Source: Drosophila persimilis (lineage: Eukaryota; Arthropoda; Insecta; Diptera; Drosophilidae). From it: 64,000 nucleotides of DNA. The DNA is taken from NCBI RefSeq assembly GCF_003286085.1, contig NW_020825706.1, forward strand, positions 2,790,001 to 2,854,000, in the 5' to 3' direction. The position numbers were made by a program, and so were the translations under genes. Each line of letters opens with the position of its first letter. Position 1 is the stretch's first letter. The notes under the pieces are model-generated. The model was not told the DNA's origin. It was given only the letters and a program-made list of their open reading frames with translations, and made no database searches. Shown piece by piece: positions 22,437-33,900 of the stretch.

Positions 22437-22509
22437 GGGGATGTAGCTCAGATGGTAGAGCGCTCGCTTAGCATGTGAGAGGTACGGGGATCGATGCCCC
22501 GCATCTCCA
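22437..22509 (+). tRNA. tRNA-Ala (anticodon AGC)
   Basis: 73 nt with acceptor stem GGGGATG/CATCTCC (one G-T pair), anticodon arm CTCGC-TTAGCAT-GTGAG (anticodon AGC, read as IGC) and a perfect T-arm CGGGG-ATCGATG-CCCCG. Discriminator A. T8 terminator directly downstream (22,515-22,523). It sits 205 bp after the second tRNA-Val on the same strand. Confidence 0.96.
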
Positions 22510-25099
22510 GGATTTCTTTTTTTTCATTTTCTAATCTGGAATTTCTTTTTTTTTTTCATTTTCTCTTCTTTAGTAATGAGTTTTTGCTAGAGGCGTATAT
22601 CATGTGCCCAAAGTCCGCCGTCTGGCAGTTTGATTGACATGCTCTCCCATCATCTCCGACATTTGGTGTCCAATTATTTAGTAAATAGAATATCATGCCG
22701 GTTACAACTCCATTTCACACGCTTTTCCCAAGCGACTGACTTCCCGATTCCCGATGCCAGTTATGCAATCGAGTTTTGGCTCTGGCTCCGGCTCTGGTTC
22801 TGGATCTCTTTAGCTTGTCTGTCTCTCCATTTCCATTTCCCGGCTGTACGCCCAGTGCCAGCTGAGCAGGCATTGCAGCTAATCCAATTAGGTATCATTC
22901 ATCATGTTCACGCAATGCAGGCCATGAACTAGAAATGCAACTAAAATACCGAACGCGGCAGCGGGTGGATCGGATGGGAAGCCACAACGGGAACGGGTAT
23001 GGCAAAGACTTTTGACATTTCCGTCATGTTTCGGATGATTGAAATCTGTTTAATTTAATTTAACTTTGGTATGCGTAGATTTTCCACTAAATTCTTTCTC
23101 CTTGGGTATTTTTCCCTTGCTCCAAAACCTCTAAGAGCCACCCGTTCAAGATATTCGTTCGATATTCCTTAGGTAATCCCCTGATCTAGCGTCACTCGTG
23201 ATTTTTTGGCACTCCTTTATCTGTATCTCCATCTGCTTCTGCTTCATTAATAAAACTATCTAATCTTTGGCCGCCACTTGACTTTTGTTATGGCAATGGC
23301 ATTGGCATTGAATGGCAAGTGGCTGCAGCCGAATAGATTGCGGCAGCAGCAGCTTTTGGGATACCCACTAGATTTGGATGCGATTGGGGATCGGCATGAA
23401 TCAGCGCTATAAAGTGTTGTGTATTCTCCATACGTCACGTAGACCTGTGGCTGCAAGCATAGCTCCCTAAAACCCGAATGACATTTTGTGCGAAAGCAAA
23501 AAAGCACAAAAGCAAATAAACAGCAAGCGAATACGATGCAGACGTAGGCGATAAAATGAGGCAGTGATGGGGGTAGTCGCCCTGGGCATACCCTAACAGA
23601 TTGTTAGGATGTCTCTTCTACTCTTTATTAAGGTCTTAATCCGTTTAATGTCGCTCTGAACTCATTTTCGAAGGCAGATTACGTTCGATTCATGACGAAA
23701 GGTAGACAAAAGCGAAAGACTTACCGTAGGGTGTGTGTGTGTGTGTGTGAGTCGGCGCCAACCGGTGCTTCGCTCTCACGAATGAACTCTGCTAATCAGC
23801 CGAAGCAATTGCTCGCAATTAAAGCTCACAGACAACAGGTGAGAGGAGAGAATGATTACTGAGAGCGAGCTGTGTCGTAAGCAGTGGTGGGGGAGAGCGG
23901 GTGAGTCCGGAAATGCAGAGCGCGCGACAGCACAGCCGACGTCACACATCAGCCATCTCTTTTATGCTTACGCCAGCTTTATGATCGAACACGAGATCGT
24001 TTCACTCGCTTTTTATGTTGCCAAGAGAGCTTCGCTTCGTTTGGGGTTTCGTTTTCGCTTATATTCTTTTTCGGCTGCTGTGTGTGATGTCAGGGCAGGG
24101 GGGGTTTGGTGAGGTTGGGTGGCGGCTTATGGGGCGGCAGCCTCGTGTTTCGTCTATTCATGCGAAAAATACACCAGGCAGAGCCAGAACAACGTATGAA
24201 TGAATATGAAATGTGGGAACAAATGGGGCGAGCCGGCAGCCAGCAATTTCGCCATTTCAAGGCCTACGTGACTTGTCTCACACACATGGAAATCGACTGC
24301 GGCTGCGACTGCGGTTCTGTCAGACAGACAGACGGACGGGACGGGACAGGTCTCGTCTCTGGGTGCAGAGTCCCCGTTATTTGAGCGTAAACTAGCTCAA
24401 TTCGCATTTATTATTTAATCGTCTCTCTGCCAACGCCACTAGGATCACTCTCTCTCTCTGGCCACATGATCTGTACGCTTTTGGCACGTGCTGACCGTGC
24501 TGGGTATTACGACAGAGAAAAAGGTCTTTGACTGTTGTCAGCTGATTCCAGCCAGAGAGAGAGAGATGGAGAGCGTGAGGTGCGCTAACTGTTATCTCCC
24601 TCTGTTCCACCTGTTTGGCAGCATAATAATGACAATCGTAACAAAACGGTAATTTAGGGAAATTTCCAATGGTGTTCCATAAAATCAAAGATAAGGGGTT
24701 TTCTTCGAATATTGTTCATTTATTTACAGCAGCGTTTTGTTTTCAGTTTTCTCTTTCACTAACGATAGTTGTATCTCTGTATTTCTTCAGTCTTAAATTA
24801 TATGTAAATACGAAAAATATTATACTCTATTTTTTGTGGTATCTGGTATCGTAGTAGAACTCTTATGCTTAAAGATCAGGAACTTTAGCTTTTCTTTTGT
24901 GTGGTGGATCGATCATCTCTCTCTTTCTTTCTCTTCATAGAATGCTTCTTCGCAGGACCATCAGCGGCAGGAACAGCAGACAGAGGCTGTAAAGTTTATA
25001 TAGAATATTATAGTGGAAATTATGGGGGATCAATTACTGATCTTATAGCGAAACCATGCCAAAAAATAAATAAATGAGTGAATAGTGATCAATTTTGTA
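22510..25099. other. Intergenic interval between the tRNA cluster and the 3' end of bnl
   Basis: No gene is supported. A GT microsatellite lies at 23,730-23,749 and GA/CT runs at 24,440-24,570. The ORFs at 23.85-24.40 kb (up to 92 codons) overlap one another in several frames and lack motifs. CGGCTGCGACTGCGG-type short repeats occur near 24,300. Confidence 0.4.
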
Positions 25100-26616
25100 C
25101 AAATTTATTTCAACGTGCAAAATGCCATGCAAAAAAAAAGAATGGATATGTAATGCTACTCCTCTTACCACTCTTCAATCTATAATAAAAAAAATTCGAA
25201 CAAACTCTCGACATTTTTTGATATTAATGTATTTTTAATTTTATTTTTAATTGTATTTTATTTTGTTTAGTTTTTTTCTCATGCTCTTTTCTCGTTCTAC
25301 TCACTTATATGGAAATTGTTTTTTAAGTATAACAAAGATCTGTTAGTTCTAGGGAAACTTAATCTAGTAGTCTATAAATAAATAGTATTTGCAAATAAAT
25401 ACAATAAATAACTCAATTATACAAAAAATCTATTAGCTATAATTTCACGCTTATCTCTGGCCGATCGATCGATTCGAAAATAAATATTAATTACATACAT
25501 ATTAGCTTTGTTTGCTCAAAAAGTTTATAAATAAAAATACAATTCTTGTGATTTGTGAGTTTTTGTTTTTAATCGTTTTGCATAGTATCTTAAGGACTAA
25601 AACCGTGTGGTGTGTGGTTCTATGTACAAGAAGGTTCTCTCAACATATTCGAAATTTTCTCCGTTTCGATAACAGCTATTACAAACGATTTAAAGCGCAC
25701 TCTTTGCAAGTTATCGGTTTCCTTTTTTTCCATGTGGTCGTATTTTTGAGTATTTTTTCATCGTTCTTCAAGAGACTCAAGTATTTCAATAGACTTTTGT
25801 TTAGATCTAGTGTTATGGCCTGCGATTATACATACATATAGAATACACATCTGTTCTGTTGTCGGATGGGAGTGCAATTTATCATAAATTTCGATGGTAA
25901 TTCTAATCCAATTTTTTTGGGTGGTTCGGTTCTTATAAAATTCTCGAGACTCCGTCGTAATACATTTTGATATTCATCGTGTCCCCGTGTGGCGATCATC
26001 GCTGGGGGACAATGGTCCGCTGCATCAAAAATACTTTAGTGAACCACAGTTCTTGGGGTTGGGGATATATATCATATATATACACACATATGATGGATGG
26101 TATGGGGTTTATGTGCGGTGTGTGATGATGATGATGGTGTTGTTGTGTTGTTGGAAACTTGCAAATTACAATATCGTTCGCATATCTCTCTGATATCAAC
26201 TTTTTACACTGAATTTTCTTTTGATTTTTCTCTCACTTTTATTGTGGGGGGGTTTCGAATTCCTTCCACACTTTGTACGTTTTTTTTTTTGTTTTTAATA
26301 TTTAATTCCTTTTGCCAAACCAAAAATTAAAAATTTCTCAATTTTCCAACTACGTAAAAAAATATAAAATTTTGAAAAACAAAAAAAAAATATTTTTTAA
26401 ATCAAAAATAAAAAATTAAATAATTTTGTTGCAAACAGTACAAAATGTGAGAAATAATGATAATACAAAGTTAATTGCCAATCAAAAAAAAGTAATTTAA
26501 AAAATATTTAATAAAATTTAGAAAATTTTTAATTTAAAATTTATAAAATGTTTTTTTAGTTCCAATTTAAGGTGGAATTTAAGGTTAGAAATTTTGATTT
26601 TGAGGAAGGGGAAAAC
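25100..26616 (-). other. bnl: Probable 3' untranslated region of bnl
   Basis: The sequence directly after the bnl stop is strongly AT-rich (26,280-26,580 especially) and without ORFs. Candidate AATAAA signals on the minus strand lie at several points, the most distal clear one at about 25,104-25,109. The true transcript end cannot be fixed from sequence; the extent given is an estimate. Confidence 0.35.
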
Positions 26617-27924
26617 TCACAAATCGTAGTATAGCGAATCGTCGCCAGCGGCACTGCGCGCATGCGCCTCGGATGTGGCGTCCTCGTAGCTGGCATCCTC
26701 CAGGGATCCCTCGTCCTCGTCCTGCTCCTCCTCCATGCTGCTCATGCGGACATTCCGCTCCACGCGATCGCTGGTCTCGCTCAGCGCCATCGACGGCAGC
26801 GGGGAGCTGCTCTCCCAGTGGCTGTCCGAGGGCGTGGCCAGGCTGGTGGCCATCGTCGTGGTGCTGGGTCGCTGCTTGCGCTGCTTGCCACTGCCCCACA
26901 AGGCCGCCCCTCTGGCCTGCTGGAGCTGCTTCTTGCCACCAATCGGACGCTGCTTGCCGCCCTTGGGTGGCCCTTTCTTCTTGCCACCCATCCCCGCTCG
27001 TGGCCGCTGTTGGACGGCCTTGGGCTGGGCTGGCGGGGAGGCTTCTACTGCTCCGCCTGCTGCATTCTTCTTTGCACCGTTCTTCTTGCCACAGTTAGGT
27101 GGCGGACCACCCTCTGCTGCCGCCTTGTCGCGCAGCTCCTTGCAGCGCTGGGCCTTGGGGCCGCGTTTTCTCAGAGCCCCAGCCCCGCCGCCCGCGGGTC
27201 GCTTCTGGCAATTGTGTAGCTCCTCGCTTTCGTGGAGCTTGCATTTGCGTAGCTTCTTCTTCTTCTGCTTTGGATGCAGAGGATGCGGCGGAGGAGGAGG
27301 ATGCAAGGGACTACTGCTACTGCTACTGCTACTGCTACTACTGCTACTGCTACTGCTAGTACTATTACTAGTGCTAGTGCTAAGGCTACTGCTAATATGG
27401 CCGCTCTCGCTTTGACTACTGTTACTAATACTAATCAGGCTGCCGGAGGCTCTGGCCGCAGGCACAGGAACTGTACTGCTACTATTACTACTGGTTGTGG
27501 GGGAAGTACACGAAGAACTGCTGCCCCCACAGCTGGTAGTAGTGGTAGCACTCGTGCCACTGCCACTTCCAGTACTGCTACACTCTGGTGGCTTCTTAAA
27601 ATTCGCCGCATCAATCAATTCAATCAGCGGCTTGCCCGTATCACAGAGTTGCCGCACGCCGTGCTTGATGCGATTCGCCCCAAAATTCTTGGCTATCAAC
27701 TGCTCCACCCGCTCCTGGGGCACCGTCTCCGTGATGGCGTTCGTGTAGGTGGTAAGCTTCCCCAGCGAACGGCTGGCCGGTATCTGGGTCCGCCTGGGCT
27801 CGCCGTGGCGATTCAGGGCCAGGTAGTAGACCCTCCGGGCATTCGAGTTGTAGGTGGAGGAGTACGTGTTGTAGTTCTGCAGGCCCATGTTTTCGTTGAA
27901 GACACAGTCGTCGGTGAAATCTTT
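26617..27924 (-). CDS. bnl: bnl coding exon 3 (residues 311-745)
   Basis: The acceptor CTGTTGCAG|AAAGATTTC starts the exon in phase 0. It encodes the second half of the FGF core (KDFTDDCVFNENMG to about residue 385) and the whole C-terminal tail, ending ..SLYYDL and TGA at 26,619-26,617. The tail contains a poly-Ser run coded by alternating AGC/AGT triplets (27,306-27,400), a His/Pro patch and a long basic Lys/Gly/Ala/Gln stretch, then an acidic C-terminus. Long open frames on the opposite strand here mirror this repetitive composition. Confidence 0.96.
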   Translation of the reverse strand, partial: KDFTDDCVFNENMGLQNYNTYSSTYNSNARRVYYLALNRHGEPRRTQIPASRSLGKLTTYTNAITETVPQERVEQLIAKNFGANRIKHGVRQLCDTGKPLIELIDAANFKKPPECSSTGSGSGTSATTTTSCGGSSSSCTSPTTSSNSSSTVPVPAARASGSLISISNSSQSESGHISSSLSTSTSNSTSSSSSSSSSSSSSSSSPLHPPPPPHPLHPKQKKKKLRKCKLHESEELHNCQKRPAGGGAGALRKRGPKAQRCKELRDKAAAEGGPPPNCGKKNGAKKNAAGGAVEASPPAQPKAVQQRPRAGMGGKKKGPPKGGKQRPIGGKKQLQQARGAALWGSGKQRKQRPSTTTMATSLATPSDSHWESSSPLPSMALSETSDRVERNVRMSSMEEEQDEDEGSLEDASYEDATSEAHARSAAGDDSLYYDL

Positions 27925-30900
27925 CTGCAACAGAGCGGAGACCTATGATTAAATGATTTGGCTACAATAATTATCGAGTACGAGTAAAGTAAGTGCCAGG
28001 GAGGACTTCAGTCAGGGAAAAAGATTGAAAACTATCAAAAAATATCGTTAGGTATCGAAAAAGTGATCGACAGGATGGAAAAGGGATCGCTAGAGTATCG
28101 AAAGTGATCGATAAAATGATCGAAAGCTTTTGATATCTTTATTTGTGGCATGTAAAATCCACTAAAAGTGAACCGAATCCATCTTAATAGGATGACAAAT
28201 GCTCTAGCGTTTTGTGTCATGCAGCAGTGCCCCTCCTCTAGAAGCTGTTGCTTCCGCAGAAGCAATGTCCAGTAAATGGAACCAATGTTAAACCCTTTGG
28301 TGAGGCCACTTCAAAAGGTGCATTCACCAAACAAAGCCGAACCCCTTTCTCCATTCTTTGAAGCACCAAACAGTTGTTCCAAGGCGGCGTCTATTCCCTT
28401 TTGTCTATCGGAATGTGAAATCTCTGAGATAAATGCGCTCATTATCACAGGATGTGCTCGCTATCGGTGTTGGCCATCCAGATAGCCATCCAAGCCATAA
28501 ACATTTCTACTTTATGAATGCCACATGACAGCGCGGGCACACAAAGGACAACAGCAACAAACCGAAAGAATTTCCAAAAACCAAAAAGAAGGAGTGAAAT
28601 TTGTACATTCGTTTTTTTAGGTAGAAATGTAAATTCAAGGCCCAAAAGGGAAAGGACGCCTGGGATGGGCTGTGGGGATGGTGGCCTTTGGAGATGTGCC
28701 GACCGACTGGCAGAAGATCAAATTCAATTAACAACATTGAATTAATTCGCTTGTCAGGCAATTAAAATTGTTTCGTAAATAAAATGGCAACCCAAGGGGA
28801 AGGCAAAATGTCGCCGCTTAAATTTAGAAATTAATCAGGCAAAAGTCAGGAGCGCGACGCCGCCAGACAATCCGATATGAAATGAGGCATCAAATGAGTG
28901 GAGAGCAGGCAGGGGGCAGGGGGCAGGAGGCAGTAGAGATTGAGGCACAAAATGTTGACGCCATTCAACAAACGATTTTGAGTTGTGTTTTCGGTGTTGG
29001 GGTTGGGGGTTGGGGGGTTGGAGGTTGAGGTCGTGCCGCGACGAGACACATTTTTGTGACATATGTGGCAACAATGTCGACTCCTCTTTCACTAGACTCT
29101 CAGTCTTTTATGTTATTTCCTAGCATTTCGGTTTATTTTTAGTTTTTAATGTCTTGCAAGTGACAATTTTTTTTTTGCAGTCACCAAAGGAAAAACCAAA
29201 TGAAGTTGTACTTTGATAAAGAAAAACACACTCGAGAGTAAAAGAAGAAAATAGAAGAGATATCTAGAGAGCCATTAGCTCGAAGACACCTCTCTATTTG
29301 GCGCCAGGGCCAAGGGTCAACCGGTTGTTTCCGTCTCTCTAGATAAAAAGAGAACACCTACAAACGGAACCACTTAGAGAATCATCAGCGCCGCGTGACG
29401 CGTTCCAAAAGGTCCGAAACAGGACAATAACCATGATAATGATGCAACGTATTCATCGACCATTAATTGGTCTCCAACAAACCCTCACAGCGTGTGGTCT
29501 GCCCAGAGAACAAATTATGCAAATTAATAAGCCAAAAGCCGTGTATTTATATGAAACAAAACCACATTTTTATTTGGTGACTCAGCCGTGAAGGGGGTCT
29601 GAGAATTTATGAATTGGCAAACCATTTGCTTGTTTTAGGCCTTTTCAATTAGCAGGCAAATCACCTGACAAGTCACAAGATTGCGGCCAAAAATATTTCA
29701 AATATTATAACGAAATGCTTGCCAGAGTAATTCCCCTATAAATAGAACACACAGGAAAGAGACTCTTCAGAGGCTTGGGAGTAAATCACAACCGAAAAGT
29801 TGTAATAAAAAGTGTAAATTATATGTCTGTGGCTGCGGCGGACGCCGCTGGCCGGACGCTGGGGTCGCCAAAATAAACAACAAGAGCCGCCCACTTGACC
29901 AACTTTCGAAGATATGCGGCGCCTTCAAAGGGCCGCCGCCGCCGTCGTCGCTGGTGAAGCGCATCAATCAACACCCCAGCAGCAGCACGCACACTGCACA
30001 TTGCACATTGCAGCTCTGCAGTAGAGTATCTTTCAGATACAACAAAACGAATGCCAGGCTGACAGAATTGGCACAGTCGCTTCTATTTCGAATGCGAAAA
30101 AGGTCAAAGTGCCATGCGACATCGACATCGACATCGACATCGACAGCGGCAAGAAATGAAATAAATTCAAACACGAAAAAATTCGAAAAACACTAAAAAC
30201 TAATGTCGATCGAAATGTGGTCCATTGTTGGCTGGCGCCAGACCAAAAAAAGGCATCGCCGATGTTCGAGTCACAGCGGGATAAAGTGTCACATTAATTG
30301 TGGCAGTGTGGCAGTGTGGCAGTGTGGCAGGCAGAAAGGACCCTCTCCGAAGGACGACCGATATCAGTTGGCACTTGGAAAGGTCGCTCCTGATCTCTGG
30401 TGTTGCTTTGTTTTTGTTCACATTTAATTTTTTTATTTATTGTCTAGAAAAGAGAGCTCTCCTCTTGCTTTCTTTTATTAGGTTTTTGTCGGGGTTTACC
30501 TCAATCTTTTAACAGTTCCTTTGTTTGTTTTTTTTTGGGAAAGAGAGAGTGAAGGGCAGGGGAAAAACAAAGGACAAATCTAGAGCTATGCGTAGAAGAG
30601 CGTGTAATTGTAATGCGAAAAATAATTGCAGTTCATTGAAGTTCAGTGAAGGGCTGCCCATAATTTATCTGTATTTGAATCTATATTTTTAGTGGTTTTT
30701 TTGGTACAATGTTTAGCTTACTTACCGAGCCATAGACAGCGCCACAGGCATCCATGCACAGGTACAGGCATGTGGCCACGCTCTGCAGCTTAATGCGTCC
30801 CACATCCACGGTGGAGCGCTGGAGAATCGCTGCAACAGGAGAAAGTCTCAGATTAATTAATTATCAATCAAAGTCAGACCCAAAAAACAAGGTGTCAGGA

Positions 30901-33900
30901 TGTCAAAAGCTGCCCCAAAGGGCCGGGAGAGATGTCTTAAAAATACTCGAAAAAAAAACCTAAAGAAATATAAACCATTTAAAGAAGTTCCAGCTGCGAT
31001 TCACTTAATCATAGATTCCACATTTGTCAACCCAATGGAAATATGTGCCCGGAAAGCGGACATAAATTATATAAAGATCATTGCTTCGGGTTAATTGAAA
31101 TTGCCGCCTTGCACTTGAAGTCTGGAAAAAACACACACAGACCGAAAAAAAATTCAAGTTCAACATCGTTTAAGGTCAAACCACTTGTGTGGTCCCCCCA
31201 GCAGCAGCCATGAAAGGAGGAGGAGGAGGAGGAGGAGGACCGACCGCCTGCCTCTTTGTCAGTTGGCACTGGGGCTCCGGCTGTGGCTGTGGCTGTGGCT
31301 GTGGCTGTGGCAGTGGCCTGGCGGCCAAAGTGTGTCAGCACTCTACTCTTTTGCTGTTTTGGAGTTCGTTCAATGAACTTTATGCACTTTGTGCGCATAA
31401 TAAACATCAATTTATAAATATCGCAGCTTGTTACGGGAGCAATTTCCAATAGGAAATGGAAAATCCCAGCCAGCTGCAAAAGAATTTCTGAGGTTCATAA
31501 TAAAAATTATTATTAGAGCCACGGAACACACACATAATCGAACATCTAACGCGGAACTCCGATTCAAGTGGCTTTGTGGATTGGCCACTTGAGTGATGGA
31601 AAAATTGATATTCGAGTTTGGAAAATATGGAAAGAATTTTTCAAGGAAAGGAAATAGTTTTTGGCATGGAAATGGAAGATGGGAATGCCTTTATTAACCA
31701 TCAAAAATTGATGCACATTTTAATGACAGCTCTGTAAGAGAGGGATTTTTATAGGGAACTCTTGGAATTAAACGTTTCTTCCCATTAGGAACTCTTTAAG
31801 TGATGTAATGCCCGGGAATTATCTCATCTGACTCTCTCACTCTCTCTCTCTTTCCCCAGTTCTGTGAAAACTGTGCCAGGAGATAAACAGACAGACGCTA
31901 TGGCGGCTCAGGCAAATATCATAAAATACTGCTGTCAATAGGCATGCAATTTATGGCCCATATGGGTATATGCCACTACCGTATCTGCAACTGCAACTGC
32001 AACTGCAACTGCAACGGCAACGGCAACTCCGGCCACAAACAGAAAAGGCATTCATGCGTTTTTATTTACAGGGGCCCTTCTCCTCCCCCCCGGCCCTTAG
32101 CTTTCACACCCGGAACACCACTCTCTTCCTCTTGGACTTCCAGTGCCAGAATTTCCCTCCCTCCAGTTTTTTTTCTCTTTTACAATACGGAAATTGTAAA
32201 CTTATGGCAAAAAACAACAACTACAAAATTCCATGTTTGTTCCCTTGCCCCTTGCCACGAATTTCGTTCCGTTCTCGTTTATACGATAGATTTATAATTT
32301 CCCTCGCATCCAAAAGAAATTCCCAATGACATGAGTAATTGTTCCCGTTGGTACCAGAGGAGAGAAGAGTTTTGGGTATTTAATGCTCATTGCAGCACCG
32401 AAGTTTTGATACCTCTCTCTTCTATGTAAGCTCTAGGCAGGCATCTGCTCTCCAAAGACTGATAATACCCTATCCAATAGGGTAATAGGGTGTGTGTACA
32501 AAAAAACAGACATACTAAACAAATGACATGCTAAGCGCGTCAGTTCATTTGTTAAAACCAAAGGGGAGGCCCGCCCAGTGACAGCCTTTCACTTTGGTGG
32601 AGCTGTCGCTGTCCCCGAATACCCCCCGTAATACCCATGTGGTGTTGCATTTCACTTGCGTCGTGCTGGTCGTGGGTTGCGACTGTGCGACTCTTTTCGA
32701 CTCATTTAAAAAACGATTTGTTTTGCTCGAGTTAACAAAACGTAATTTTTCTTCTTTTTTTTATCTTTTATACATGTCTGTGCAGCGACAACTTTTAGCG
32801 TATTAAATTGTTTTCAAAAAGAATCATTTATATTTATGAATTCTCGTGGGAAGAGTTTCCATTCCATTCGCTGATGCTGCTGCTGTGTGCATGTGTGTGT
32901 CTCTTTCCATCCTACAGCCCATAGGCTATTTTTAGCTCTGCAGAGAACAAAACAAGCGAAGAGAGCGGCTGTCTGTTTGTGCTCTCTCAGCATATGATAG
33001 AACTTTGGCGTAATTGTTCGCATGTGGCGCCGTGGCTTAGTTGGTTAAAGCGCCTGTCTAGTAAACAGGAGATCGTGAGTTCGAATCTCGCCGGGGCCTA
33101 TGTCCGATTGAAAGGGCATTGTATTCTTTTTTATATATTTATATATTTTTTATCGTAGAAATAGTATTTTATGGTTTATTTAGTATTTGCAATAAAGTTT
33201 CCTATGAAAATGATCATGAAATCAAGGAATTTTATTTGGTTTTTATGAGGAAAATGGTTATATTTCCCATTTTTACCTTTTATTTTATATTTCCGAAGAA
33301 CGAAATTAGTGTATTTCCTATAAAAACTCGTCTAATTTTCACCCAATACCCATTTGCTCAGTCAATAACCATATCGTTTTGTTTGAGGTGTGAAATACAG
33401 GCATAATGATAATCAAATGATCTTTTATTGATCAATCAATGTGTCGAGTGCGCGGACTGCAGTTCATTGAACCACCACACCACACCACCCAATGGGGGGA
33501 AATCCAAAGTACGACAATGCATACACTTCGGATCGTATCCAAATTCCTGGCACGCTTCTGAGCTGCTTTAAATTACCCACATATTAAGCACGTAGTCCGC
33601 CTCGGATCCGGTGAGACAGACAGAGGGACAGCGGGAAATAATAAGCCCTCGCTCGTCCCAATGAATGTCACGCTCTGACAATAATTAAAATGTCCAAAAA
33701 TATGCCTGTCAAAGTCGCAAGTTTTTGAAAGGAAGGTGCTCGATTGAGTTATGTATGGGCCATGGTTGGATGGTTCGGAGTTGGTTCCTTCGATAACTGT
33801 TAAAGGAGTGAGGGAGGGAGGGACATATGCAAATGAGACCTTAATTTTTGTCCAATTTATGTGAAGGCCCGAAAAACGAATAAAATATAATCGGTATCCA

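Noticed and set aside
26662-27948. Plus-strand ORFs of 141-226 codons opposite bnl exon 3
   Set aside because: Leu/Ala/Ser-rich mirror of the GC-rich, repetitive bnl tail; no start context or motif.
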